DNA from: Rhynochetos jubatus
Taxonomy: Eukaryota; Chordata; Aves; Eurypygiformes; Rhynochetidae
NCBI GenBank assembly: GCA_027574665.1
Contig: CM050662.1
Span: 5,238,501 to 5,302,500 of the forward strand
DNA length: 64,000 bases
Direction: 5' to 3'
The notes under the pieces were generated by a model. The model searched no databases, was not told the origin of the DNA, and was given only the letters and a program-made list of their open reading frames with translations. Shown here piece by piece: positions 35,363 to 47,388 of this stretch (positions within the stretch are counted from its first letter, which is position 1; every line of letters begins with the position of its first letter). Both the position numbers and the translations under genes were made by a program.

Positions 35363-37856
35363 TAATGCTCATATCGGCAATGTTTGTGGGTTATTATTCT
35401 CACACTTGCTGTCTCTAGATGCTAAGCCTTATGGTTTCAGAGTTTTGAGAGAATAGACAACACCCACTGGCAGAGCATCTGCCCAGGCAGCAGGAATGAT
35501 GGTGGGGGCCCTTCCCACAAGGCTCATGCTGAGGGGGGAGGATGGAAATCTGCCCCTGGAGCACAAAACCAAAAAGCCGACCAACAGCTGCACTGGGAAT
35601 GTCTGATAGAAAACCGAGTATCAGGAAACCTGAAGGTTTGCCAGATGTACTTTCTGCAGCTTCAGGCATTCCTGTATGCCCATGACATACCCACAGAAAG
35701 GACGGTTTTCTGCATCCCCCACTGCATGTCAGCACTGTTTGGGAGGCCCCAGATGCTCTTTGAGCAGCACTTAAATTCTACATCCTTGTTTAAGCATTCA
35801 CAGGGTAATCTGAAGTACATTTCAGGCCAATGTCTATGAGGCCGTCCAAAATACCAGGAAACCTGGATGTAGGATACCAGTCAGGCTTGAAAAATCACCC
35901 CAGAAAATTCCCAGGATCAGCACCAAATCTCTTACCAGCGTTTCACCCTAAGTGGAATTATTCTGCAAGCTTTCACATCTGTCATTTTACATTTTATTTA
36001 CAGTTAAGATTGTCAGAGCCATAAAAGAACCAGGAAGGCTTCAGCATGAAACTGATTCCTGCTGTTTCGGAGACTGGTCAGGTAGTAGAGACTTGATTAA
36101 ACACAGTTCTTATGTATTTTCCCATTTCCCTCTCATTACCTAGCTCATGTTTGAACACTGTCAGGGGAAAAAAAAAAAAGACATATAAAAAGGGATTCCC
36201 CTGAATTTCATTATCAAATCATTTACCTTTCTGCTATGAAATGGTGATGTTGACTTTTCCTTTATACCACAGGAGGATAAGGATAGAGGAAAAAGAGTTT
36301 TAAAGGGTTTTGTAAGAACACAAAATATTATGTCAAAACTGTGCATGGAGATACACAATTACAAAGCTCGCCATCAAGAGGCTTTCACACCTAGAAAAGC
36401 ATTAAGCAGGAGGTAGAAGACCTGTAGGTATATTAAGAGTTATGTAAAACTGAAATTAAATTAGTGAAAACATTTCCCTTCATCTCCTGCACGCAGAAAG
36501 AAGTCGTGAACTTGCAGAATCTGTATTTAGCTGGATGCAATGTTTCCTCTACTCTGCAGATTCCACTTTTGCACTAGAGGCTTTTTGGATCACCTGGCAT
36601 GAAAATAACAGCCATGATTTAGCATCTCCTTTTGACCCGAACGAAACGATTAGCTGGTGTGGTCTCAACATCTCAGCTGCGTGCCTGTATCGCCACTCAT
36701 CAGCAGCTGTGGTGGAAAGAGCACGTGTTACGCCTCGGGGTCATTTTGATTGCAAATGCATTTTCTTCCAATTTGTTTCAGACTATTTTCTATTACACGC
36801 CAAGTCGTAGAATACCGCTGGGTTCAATTATTGTCCAAAAAAGAACTGGAGCCGGAGGTAGCGCTAGGGTGTACTGGGGGCTGTGTAGTAACGTGGAAAA
36901 CGTTTGGTTGGAACTCTCTAGACTAAAGGGTGTTTTTTCCCAAGTATGAATATCAGAAAGCATGAGCTCTTCAGCAAGGGGGGGAAACAGTAAAATGAAG
37001 AGCAGCCTCAGGCTGTGGGACATGTTCTAGGAACATTTTAGAAAATTTGAGGGGAAAAATAAGTACTGCCTGCACCTGGATAAGAAATTGTTCCCTGCCA
37101 GCCCAGTTTGGAGTGCAGAGTTGGAGGAAGCTCCTCTGCGAGGAGGCCAGGAGAGCTGGGCTCTCTGGTAGTGCAAGCCCTTCTTGCAGGAGTGTCAAGA
37201 GGAGGATGTAAAAAGCAGTGAGCCAGCAGCAAGGACATGCTCCCAGTAAAGGGTGCTGCAGAAGGAAGAATGAATCAGGCTCTCCCATGCCCTGCCAAGT
37301 GCTCTGATCGCCTGGGTAATGGGCTTTGAGAGGGGGAGAGGTTACTTCCATCCCATGCTAACAAAGCACCTGGCTCTTCAGTAACCTGGATTTAGTATAA
37401 GGGCTCAAAGCTTAAACATTGTTCACCTGACAAATAAACAATTCCAGCGTTTCCAGTAAACTAATTGACAGAAACCATTTCCCTGCTCTGCTCTGCTCAG
37501 CCTCTGCCTCCCCTACTTTCAAGCACTTGTCCTGCTTGTTCTCTGCAGACGTTGCCTGTGCTGCAGTCTAAAACTCCCAAGAAGTGCAATTCCTTAAGTT
37601 CTCTGTAGTTGATTCTTGGCATCAACCAAGAATTTAGTCCTTAGACTATGGGTTTGCCCTATACCAAACAGAGTCAGTAAAAACTTCAGTCCCTGGGAGG
37701 TACCATAACCCCCACTCCAAATATTTCCTGATCTTGGTTGCTCGTTACTCACTCATCTCACTGGCTGCATAGCTGATGGTGGATTTCAAAGCAAAAACCC
37801 AGCCCATTTTGCATGGAAAGAGGATGCTGGAGTATCATCTCACAATGACACCAGAC
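35363..37856. other. Non-coding single-copy DNA, no gene seen
   Basis: There is no recognisable gene or interspersed repeat. Frames at 36535-36949 are open in two phases at once, which argues against selection on either. An A12 run lies at 36168-36179. Confidence 0.5.
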
Positions 37857-37881
37857 AAAAAAAAAAAAAAAAAAAAAAAAA
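37857..37881 (+). repeat. A25 homopolymer
   Basis: Twenty-five consecutive A without interruption. Such a run can be the tail of a processed retrocopy, but the upstream sequence resembles no gene I recognise, no AATAAA lies just before it, and I found no flanking direct repeat. CR1, the main avian retrotransposon, does not leave poly(A). Its length makes it a likely polymorphic site and a likely place for sequencing error. Confidence 0.95.
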
Positions 37882-40874
37882 GCCACTAGCATTAAATTAT
37901 CTGCTCCCAGATAATTTCCCAGATGCATCACCATAAAAGGCTACAAAATGGTCTCCTGCTCTTTTTCTTTGCATAGCATTTCATTGTACTCAAAACTTGA
38001 GGAGTGGTAATTCATCAGGCTTTTATCTGCACGAGGACACTGTTTTCGGCAGCTCCTGATTATGGGAGAAGTGGCAAGGCCAAGCTGGCCAGGCTGGAGG
38101 ATTAACCTGGAAGTGGCAGAGCACAGCTCATGGATCCCCCGCGAGAGGAGGGGGCTCTAGCAGAGAACTGAGTGTAGCTGGGTGCTAGCAACACACTCAT
38201 CATCTCATTTGGGCAGCACTCAAGGCTTCCTCCTGTGTGCATGATTATTCATCAGGAAAGGGCACGGCATGGCACGACCAGTCCCAGGCGCTGGACGATT
38301 TCATAGCTGCCTTTGAAGCTCGGAGAGGCCACCTCTGCCTCTCTCTCGGATAACACCTAAGCCATCACGGTAACTGCAGCGACTGGTATCACGGGATTTT
38401 TTCTGACCTCTGCCCACTGTGTTTTTCTCCCCCAACCCTGAGCCCTGCACCAGTGCCCTCCCCTCCCTGCTCCAGCCCAGACCTCCCATGCAGCCCCCAG
38501 ACCCCCTCCCACGCAGCCCCCATGCAGCTCCCACCGAAGGCTCGGTGACTGCTGGCGGTAGCAGGGAGCAAGGGGTCAACCAGGCTGGTTTCCCAGGCAG
38601 GCTGAGCCCAGGCCACATCCTGCACACAGCAGTGTCCCAGGCACAGAAGGAAGCCAGTCCCAAGCCGGTGCTCCCCGTGGCGTGTCCACTGCCACAGTGG
38701 GCTGGGGTTTATTGCACTAGTGACCTCTGGGTGCTGCCTGTCAGCCCGAGGCCCATGGTGGGAGCAGCCTGGGTGAAAGGGGGTAGTATCCACGCCTTGT
38801 CACTGTTCAAGCAGCAGCAGCAGACCTAGAGACACTGAGGTGCAAGTCAATATGCTTAACAGCTTGTGGTGCTCCCCCCACTATGTGCCCGAGGACACAA
38901 TGAGCATGAGAGGCTCAGCTGTCCCCTCCCAGGCCACCCACTGCTCTTGGGGACACCTCCCCAAACCCCAACACTGCACAGAAAGAGCCCTGGCTGGAAG
39001 GGCACAGCCTTTTGTGAAAGGAATTAGGAAAACAAGGTCTCACCATCCACAGAAAGGCGTGAAAATAATTAAAAGAGACTAACAGCCATGACAGCGGACG
39101 CTGCATCGTGCAAGAGGAACAGCCCTAATTATAATCTCCAAGGCAATGCAGAGCACTGCTTGCTCAACACACCAGGTGAAATTCCAGCTGCCTCCTCAAC
39201 AGAGATAAACACACAAAATCATCTGCTCCAACTGTCTGAGTGTGGTTGTTTCCTTATTCAGGGTACCAAGATTGCTACAAGTTTACAATTTCTCTTGCCT
39301 GAAAAATCTGGCCAAATCAACAGTTTGTGACAGAAGAAAGTAACACCACCTGTAACAAAACCAAGTGATAAACAGGTATTTGTTAAAGAAAAAAAGCTTT
39401 GTGCAGTTCATCAGCTCTAATGTTCTTGTATCTAATGTGATTGTAGGTAGGAACAAGTGACACAGTGACAACTATTAAAAGAGGACTTCTCAGATACTTT
39501 TTTCAGTGTCCAAACTGTGCCTTCTGCTTCCAGGCAAACTGGCCAGGCTGGCTCCGCTTCAGCTCAGCCAGCACAGCCCCGGGAACCCGGCACCAGGGAT
39601 CCCAGCTGCCAACGGTGGCTCAGAGCCCTACACCTACCGGTCCCGGACGCTGGGTGGATGGCTGCATGGTGCTGAGCTCGGCCCCTTCATCCCCCTGTAC
39701 TGGCAGTGCCACCTGGCAGCAGCTCCTGCACTCCAGTTTCTGTGCAGTTATAAATGGATCAGAGACCTGTCAGGCTGCCAAGTGAACCATCATTATCATT
39801 CAAGATATCATTTAGCACATACTCCACATGGCAGTCAATTGCTTGCGTTATAATCACCTCGTAAAACTGTGACTCCATAGATATAATATCCCTGCGAGAC
39901 AGCCTTTACCTGTTACATTAAACTTACAGATATTTAAAACGTCAGATTATCTTTCATCTGAATTGCACTGCTGTCTAATACAGTCAATCAGCCAGCTCCG
40001 GCACGCAGGGTCTGGTCCTCAGGAAAGAGGCAGCAGGAAGCAACTTTTCTGCATTTGCTCACAAATGTCCCATTTGTTTGCGGATGAGAGGAACGAATTT
40101 TGTTGTGTGTAACCCTGAGTCCTTTGGATATTACACTGCTAAATTTGAAAGATCATCTGTCGAAGTCAAGGCAGCTTGTCACGGCGCAAAGTCTTCTCTT
40201 TTGTGTTACCTTCGCTGTTAGTATTGTGTGATGACCTTAATTTTTGAGTAAAATGTTGCTAAAAAGATCTAATAATTGTCTGTACATTTTTTAAAAGTGT
40301 TTATCGCTGACAGCATTTAGACTATCAGAAGCAGCTGGTTAATACGCTGAGGAGCCTGGTTTATTATCTACACCAGCTTCAGAGAGGGCAAAGCAACTTC
40401 TGTTTCCCCCCTCTCAAAGGCAAGGTGACAAAGTACCAGAGGAGATGAGAAGCACGGCTCACCCCTACTCCAAGGCCTCTTTCTCCATCCAGGATCGCCA
40501 CTCCCTCTGGCCTCTTCTGGCAGAAGCACGGCCGTGTTTGCGCAGAGGTGGTGCCCAGGCACAGCAAGCAGGGCCACCACACCACCCGTGCTGCCGAGGA
40601 ACAGCTGCCTGGCAGCCAGGCCCACAGCTCCGTGGGAAAAGCCTCTCTGCACGCAACAGGCAGCTGCCCTGGCTACACAGCCTGCGGACACTGGCCGCAC
40701 TCCCAGCACACACCGGCGTTCTCATGAACACCCTTTCCATCCTCGGGGACGTGGTGGCCCCGGCAAGGACACCCCATGCCTGTGCAGTGCTGTGCCCCAG
40801 CCTCCCTCTGACACTGGGCAGGGTCACTGTTTCCAGCTCAGCCACTCTTGCCAAGCCTGCACTGGAGCTGCAAA
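37882..40874. other. Non-coding single-copy DNA, no gene seen
   Basis: GC-rich around 38400-38800 and 39540-39760, otherwise mixed. The frames at 38301-38829 on both strands overlap one another and lack family features. The stretch 39900-40330 is AT-rich. Confidence 0.5.
38494..38521 (-). other. G-quadruplex motif on the minus strand
   Basis: Plus-strand C-runs at 38494-38498, 38502-38506, 38508-38510 and 38517-38521 give four G-runs on the complement, with loops of 3, 1 and 6 bases read from low to high coordinate. The same stretch is a loose direct repeat of GCAGCCCCC. No gene is assigned nearby. Confidence 0.55.
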
Positions 40875-40989
40875 CCTTCCCTCCCTTTCCTTTCCCCCTT
40901 CCCCTCTCTTCTGTCAGGGCTGTCACCCAACCCCACTCATTCCCAGGTTAGGAGCCAGGGCCAAGCCAACAGCCCTAAACCTAAGCCTG
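40875..40989 (+). other. Long pyrimidine tract with splice-like signals, hypothetical exon
   Basis: Bases 40875-40912 are 38 consecutive pyrimidines, followed by GTCAG ending at 40917, a textbook 3' splice-site arrangement. A donor-like CTG-GTGAGAG occurs with its GT at 40990-40991. The enclosed 72 bases (40918-40989) are open for 24 codons in one frame and nearly so in another. A multiple of three and an open frame are compatible with a small coding exon, but the translation (starting GCHPTPL) matches nothing I know. The tract could equally be a triplex-forming pyrimidine run. Confidence 0.2.
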
Positions 40990-43900
40990 GTGAGAGTCAG
41001 GGCTACAATACAGAACTAGCTCTTGGCTCTCGCTGTCACAAGGTGCCAGTGCCACTCTCTTTGCCACGTCCTGGTAGAGGAGATACTCCAAGGAGCAATA
41101 CAAACTGTCTCAGAAGCAATACTGCTAACTCCAAGAGTTCAGCTCCAACACGCGCCTTTGAGAGCTGAATTGCACGCAGCAGATCGCAAACCCTGACGCT
41201 GCTCCGAAAGCAGCAGCCCCGTCCCCTGCCACAGCCAAGGCCACCTATTCCCCAGACACCGTTAGGAGACAGCAACTGAGACAGACGTGCAACTGCGGAG
41301 ACCAGGAGGAGTTGGTAGTTGGGTGCTAGAGCACGGCAAGGTGCCGAGCATGCCCAGGGCCTCTCCGGGATCTGGGGCTGGCTGCCGGGTGCAGCAAGGC
41401 GTCTGCTCTGGCACCCTGCTTCCCCGGCGCTCAGCAGGCATTTCATTTATATTCCCCAGAAATGACAGCAGAGTCATCTCCGCCTCTCCTGTGTAACTCG
41501 GTTTACCGGTAATTGCATTCATTGCTCCCATGCTGTTGTTTACATGTCTCTGTTATTAGATTGCTTTGTGGGGAGCTGGTTTAATACAGCATTCGGCACC
41601 TGGGTTTGTATTACTCTGCGTGAGCATCAAAAGGCCAACCCAAGAGACACAGTGTATAGTCCTGTCCAGATTCTTTTCCCAAGTCCCAGATAATGCTTAA
41701 TCAAGTTAACGTCTCACTGAGGCATTTCCAGTTCAGTTTGTAGGGATTTCTGTGTTTCTTTCACCATGCAGAACATTCCACGCCGTCGTTACGGCAATAC
41801 AGCAGTGCAGATTCGGAAAAGAATTCACATGACGTGTCTCAGTTTGAGACACACAGGATGCAGTTTCAGAGGACTTGGAGAAATCATGTGCAATCGCACA
41901 CTGCAGCAAAAACTGTGCTTGGGAGGAGCACTGGAGCCGGGCAGGGTGATCATCTACCACCACACCTCCCCTAATGCTAACGAAACCCAGGGGTGTTTAA
42001 AGAACTACGTTCATTACTGTGTGAGCACGTTCAGGACCAGGGCTTGTGAATGAAGCTGCTCTTTGCAGGACCAGCAGCAGTTCACAAAGGAGCCTGCTGT
42101 CATACTGTCTCCAGCTCATTTTGCAGGTGGCAGAGGCTCAGCAGAGCCCAGCCCGAGCATCTGCCCAACGTCAGGCCATGCCTGAGGTCCCACCGCGCAG
42201 CTCTCGAGCTGAACGAGGCAGGTCAGTGGCATTTTTTCCCACAGAAATTAAGTGGGGTTTGTTGCCCTTAATTAAGTCAGAATTAAGACCAGCGTAAGAG
42301 AATATAAGTTCCCTTTTGGAGGACAACTACTATGTACCTGCAGCAGGGTCAAAGTCACTTCAGCCACTCCACACACACCTTTCAGCCAGCAACATGATGA
42401 CTAACAGAGACATTTACACACCGTACCATCTCAGAGTATCATCTTCTATTTGTTACGAGAAATAACAATTTTTCTATGCCAAAACACAAAAAATTCAGCA
42501 GGGTGACCGTTCTCCTCCTCTTTCTTCCCAGCATGAGTCAAGCACCATGACAGACCCCTCAATAGACAGGCCTTGAACACTGTATGCAATCAAAGAATTA
42601 AATTGCAAAGATTTCCAAAAACTTCTCCAAGCACACTGGGAACACTGAGTTTTCACAAAATTTCACTGAGCCACAAGATTTCCTCTTAAGTTATGGAGTC
42701 ATTTCCCAAGATAATTTTAGTTGTGAGAATGGGACTGTATGGCTTAATAAGTTCCTTTCAAAGGGGGTGAATTCTCCAAATGTAGAAATGCTACAAGTGA
42801 CTACAGCAACAAAATTAAAGCCTAAGGAAAAACAGTGTTATTAAAAAGAAGAGACGTATTTAAAAATGATCCGCTCATTGCTCAAATCTCCACCGTAACA
42901 GCGACGTTTCAATCACAGAAGCACAACAGGTGAGGAAGCGGGGTTATTCCTGGAGCGGTGGCAGTACCGGCGCCCACATGTTAACCCCAAACAAGGACGC
43001 AGCGCTCAGCAGTGGGAAAAAAGGGATGCTTGCCCATTTGGATCCTGTGAGAAGGCATTAATGGTAGCTATGACCAGCCTTACAGCAGCCACTACTAGGT
43101 ACTTGAGCAGATGCTCTGTAACAGACTCTTTCCATCTTGAGGCTCAGTTCACGCTTTTTCTCACATGTGCTAATAGAGAAAAAAAAAGTTATTCTTTATC
43201 TCTCTTCCCTGAGAGTTATGTGAAAGTAGAATCAACACAACGTAACAGTAAGACCTCTCATGGAAAGGGTTAGAACTAAATACATTTTGAACAACTGCAG
43301 GTATGGACCATCCTGCTCCTGTAGCTCACTACGGGTTCCCCAACTCCAGTGCCTCCACTGAGCACACCACCTCAGAGAAGCAGAAGCTAATGGATATGTT
43401 CTTGCTTATCCAAATATTTAATTATTGACATTATTTAAGTCCCTGGTAGAGTCTTCATTTAATTAGTGATGTTTTTCCCAAGGGACACATGGTCTGGAGC
43501 CATCTATCCACTCCCTTTCTGGTAAAGGCATTTTCCTTGTTTCCCTGCATCATTAAGCGAGAAAGGACAGCAGTGATGAACTGCTTTTGATACTCATCCG
43601 AACTGGATACGGAGAAGTCATTGTCAGCTAAAATAATTGGCAACTGCCACTGTTCTTGCTGGTGAGCTCTTTCTCCAGAATGTTTTAATCTTACTGCAGT
43701 CCTTGGCACACACTGCAGAGCTCTTCTCCTGGCTGTTCACTTGGGATATTTCTAATTATTACACTTATATATAGTGTCCCTGAAGGAAGACATACGCAGG
43801 CTTTAATAGCAACGTACAAAGAAAGTTATTGCAAAGCTCTATAGATTGGACCTTTGCGATAACCCTGGGTTTTGGCACAGAGTGGACACAGAATTAACTT

Positions 43901-44475
43901 CACTGGACTTCACTTTCAGGGTCCCCAGAGCATGGAGCTGAGCCAGCAACCCCAGGCCACCTGTCCCACTGTGAGAGCAGCCTGCAGGCCACCGAACCCC
44001 GCACATGGGACAACCCAGCCCCACTGCCAGTAGGAAGAGCAAGATGCAGAAATCCCTCTGTTCCCCAGCAGTAACTCAGCCAGAGAGACAAAACCCATCA
44101 GGTCTCTGAATTACCCTTTGTGCTAATGAGGAGCCTGTTAAAGCCTCCCTGAGAGGTGATTTATGCCTTTTGTGCTCCCTCTCATCCTTGACAGGGAGTT
44201 CAGTTTTACATAGTGCCAGACTGCCACCTTACACCAGCAAAATATTAAGCACCAGGGCAGATCAAGTCCTTGAGCTGTTTCCAAACATCTTCAATGGGAA
44301 ACACATCCATAAATGCCCATTTTTATCCAGGATGTGTATGTAACAAGGGTGAAAGTCTGACCCTGACAGGTTACTATTTGCAGATGCTTCCACTGATGCA
44401 AAAACCACTTGTGATTCACAAGTGTCGTAATTAATCAGTAAAACTTAAAGCTCACTTTATGTCCTTGATATTTAC
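40990..44475. other. Non-coding single-copy DNA, no gene seen
   Basis: There is no recognisable gene or repeat. About 41480-41640 and 42240-42300 are AT-rich with TTAATTAAG-like words. The dyad at 44406-44424 is listed separately. Confidence 0.5.
44406..44424. other. Inverted repeat of E-box-like half sites
   Basis: CACTTGTG (44406-44413) and CACAAGTG (44417-44424) are perfect inverted copies around ATT. Each contains a CANNTG E-box core. Arms of this length are common by chance. It is listed because the two half sites are regular binding words. Confidence 0.4.
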
Positions 44476-45420
44476 ACAGATTCACAGACTGTCAGGGGTT
44501 GGAAGGGACCTCTAGAGACCATCTAGCCCAACCCCCCTGCCACAGCAGGATCACCCAGAGCAGATCACACAGGAACAAGTCCAGGCAGCTTTGGAAAGTC
44601 TCCAGGGAAGGAGACTCCCCCCCTCTCTGGACAGCCTGTCCCAGGGCTCTGTCACCCTCACAGGGAAGAGTTGTTCAGGTTGAACCTTCTGTTCTCCGGT
44701 TTATGGCCATTGCCCCTCGTCCTGTCACTGGACACCACTGAGAAGAGCCTGGCCCCACCCTCCTGACACCCACCCTTTAGATATTGATAAGCATTGATAA
44801 GATCCCCCCTCAGCCTCCTCTTCTCCCAGCTGAACAGCCCCAGCTCTCTCAGCCTTTCCTCACATGGAAGGAGCTCCAGGCCCTTCCCCATCTCAGTGTC
44901 CCTGTGCTGGGCCCTCTCCAGCAGCTCCTTGTCCTTGTGGAGCTGAGGAGCCCAGAACTTGACACAGCACTCCAGGGGAGGCCTCACCAGCACAGAGCAG
45001 AGGGGGAGGAGAACTTCCCTTGACCTGCTGGCCACACTCTCCTTAACGCACCCCAGGATGCCACTGGCCTTCTTGGCCGCGAGGGCACACTGTTGGCTCG
45101 TGGTCATCCTGTTGTCCACTGGGACTCCAAGGTCCTTTTCCCCAGAGCTGCCCTCCAAGAGATCAGCCCCCAACCTGTACTGATCCATGGGGTTGTTCCT
45201 CCCCAGATGCAGCACTTCACACTTGCCCTTATTGAATTGCACTAGATTTCTCCCCACCCAGCTCTCCAGCCTGTCCAGGTCACGCTGGATGGCAGCACGG
45301 CCTTCTGGCATGGCAGCCACTCCTCCCAGTTTGGTATCATCAGCAACTTGCTGAGAGGACATTCTGTCCCTTCGTCCAGGTCAGTGATGAATATGTTGAA
45401 TAGGGCTGGACCCAACTGAC
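44476..45420 (-). mobile_element. CR1 retrotransposon, 5'-truncated, minus strand
   Basis: The reverse complement contains the thumb part of a CR1 reverse transcriptase and its 3' untranslated end, finishing near 44476-44500 in degenerate octamers (plus strand ACACAGATTCACAGACTGTC). Conserved blocks on the plus strand include GGTTGGAAGGGACCTCTAGA at the 3' end and the avian CR1 core around 44810-45240. Similarity is lost upstream of about 45420, so the copy is 5'-truncated like most CR1 copies. It belongs to a different CR1 subgroup from the copy at 34815-35362, because the 3' untranslated sequences differ. Confidence 0.93.
44658..45420 (-). pseudogene. Broken CR1 reverse-transcriptase C-terminus
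   Basis: The complement of 44658-45362 is open for 234 codons and covers the end of the palm and the thumb. The catalytic Ala-Asp-Asp (Asp at residues 8 and 9 of this frame) lies at its very start, followed by the conserved [14 protein letters not shown] and [19 protein letters not shown] stretches. The preceding part ([19 protein letters not shown], to about 45420) is in another phase. The two phases join at a one-base deletion near 45345-45346, in the codon just before Ala-Asp-Asp, where the family usually has Phe. The N-terminal fingers and the endonuclease are absent. It cannot make an active enzyme. Confidence 0.88.
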
Positions 45421-46800
45421 GATGATGGATCAAATATGATCCCCAATTGCCCTGCAGATGAAGCAGCAGGTGCCATGCCCAAATCTCCATCTGGTTGATG
45501 GAGATCTGAGGACACCTTTCATCCAAGGGCCCCCAGCACAAACCCTGCTGACCAGCTAACTGCCATTCCCCTCACCGATAAGGCTTGGATCCTTAAATTC
45601 CAGGGCTGAGCCCAGTGGCAGCCCCAGCTAATTGGATTGTCTTGGCAAAGGCAGGAGTGGGCAGGAGCCAGCGTTGCAGTGGGCACAACCTGCGGCTTAT
45701 GGAAGTCCCCCCAAGGGCTCTCAGCCCCTGTACCCCTCGCTGTCTGCACCGCTTTGGAGATCACAAAAGCAAGTTAAGATGCTCCTTCCCTAAAATGAAA
45801 TTTGACACAAATAGCTATCTGGGTCTTTGTCAGCAGCTCCTCGCTTCCTCCTGCCCAGGGGCAAAGCCATAAATAAGTTTCGTGTTCTCAGGAAATGTGA
45901 CAGTTATTATTCAATAACTGAATTATAGGCTCATTCTTGGAAGGGAATAACGGCAGGCAAGGAAGGGAAGGGACCGTAGTGTTTTGCTTCACAGGAACGG
46001 AAATACCTCAAAAGAAATACGAAATCCGTGATAGGAAACACTGGTGAGCGCTTTGTACTTTGGCAACTTTCTCTCATTTTGGTATTGCTGCTTTCAATTT
46101 TTAAAGGTGTTTGTGATGTACAGAATATAGAATAGCAAACACATTAAAAATGCATCTCCCTGTCACGTTGTATCTTCATCATGCGCTAGGAGTTGTGGAA
46201 GCCGGAAAGGCTGAGGCCGGTGGGAGGGTAGGGAGTGCAGGCACCGCCCGCACCCGCCACACTCCAAAGCAAAACCTTCCACTTCAAATGCAAAACTTCA
46301 AGATGGGGAGCAGGGAGCTCACCACATTTTCTTCTTGTAAAGGAAGAGAGGTGAGAGCAGAGAGCCCTGCGCGGGAGAGCCCTGTGCTCGCCACAGGACG
46401 AGGTGTCTAGAAACGCCTGTTGGCTGGAGGGGCAGCGCTAAAAGTTGAGGCTTTGTTTTTGAAAGACAAACCTGGGGGACCAACAAACACAGGAGAGGAG
46501 CTGTGACTGTCATCGTGGCACACAAATCCAGGGGTTTCTCTTGTCCGATCCATCTTTTGCCTGAAAGCATCCAGGCAACAGGAGTCCTGGATTCAGTGAC
46601 AGTGGGTCAGCCCAGGGCGCAGCGATACGCATGGGAGTGCGGTGAGATGGACGCGTGCACCGACACACGCTGTCTGCCCATCATGCCTTTGGTTCACGTG
46701 GTGGCTCACCAAACGACACACTGATTCACTCGGCGTCTGCAGGGTTTGGTATGGTTAGGATCATTCATCACGCAAAATCTGTTCTGTGTTCACATCTCCG
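45421..46800. other. Non-coding single-copy DNA, no gene seen
   Basis: Just beyond the CR1 copy, ATCTCCATC (45483-45491) and GATGGAGAT (45497-45505) form a 9-bp hairpin with a 5-base loop. The purine-rich stretch 45950-45975 is simple sequence. No gene is recognised. Confidence 0.5.
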
Positions 46801-47388
46801 TGCTGGTTGTGGTTGGGAGAGAGTTAATTGTCTTCACAGTGGCTGGTGCAGGGCTGGTTTGGATTTGGGCTGGAAACCGTGTTGGTAACACAGGGATGTT
46901 TTAGCTGTGGCTGAGCAGTGCTGACACAGAGCCAAGGCCTGCGCTGCTCCTCACCCCACCCCAACAGCGAGGGGGCTGGGGTGGCACAAGAAGTTGGGAG
47001 GGGCCACAGCTGGGACAGCTGACCCCAACTGTCCAAAGGGACATTCCAGACCATATGGCACCATTCAGCACATGAAGCTGGGGGAGAAGGGGAAAGGGGG
47101 CATGTTCAGAGTGATGGTGTTTGTCTTCCCATGTCACAGCTCCCACATGGAGCCCTGCTTTCCTGGGGATGGCTGGACACCTGCCTGCCCATGGGAAGTG
47201 GGGAGTGAATTCCTTGTTTTGCTTCGCTTGTATGAGCAGCTTTTGCTTTACCTATTAAACTGTCTTTATCTTAACCCACCAGTTTTCTCACTTTTACTCT
47301 TCCAATTCTCTCTCCCATCCCACTATTGGGGAGTGAGCGAGCAGCTGTGTGGGGTTCAGTTGCCATCTGGTGTTAAACCAGGACAACA
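46801..47388 (+). mobile_element. Solo LTR of an avian ERV-L-type endogenous retrovirus
   Basis: The 588-base segment starts TGCTGGTTGTGG and ends GGACAACA, giving the TG...CA ends of an LTR. I recognise the body as a common avian LTR family, including GGTAACACAGGGATGTTTT, GACAGCTGACCCCAACTG and CTATTAAACTGTCTTTATC. A poly(A) signal ATTAAA lies at 47254-47259. The place where a TATA box would be expected reads CATGAAGC (about 47071-47078), so it looks decayed. No internal retroviral region or second LTR is present within the window, so this is a solo LTR left by recombination. A clean 5-base target duplication is not visible: the flanks are CTCCG and TCCCT. The exact family name is uncertain. 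Confidence 0.85.

Noticed and set aside
40368-41531. Dense overlapping frames on both strands as a gene cluster
   Set aside because: The frames are mutual shadows in GC-rich DNA. None resembles a known protein and they conflict with one another.
45483-45505. 9-bp hairpin as the structured 5' part of the CR1 copy
   Set aside because: CR1 similarity already ends near 45420 and arms of this size occur by chance.
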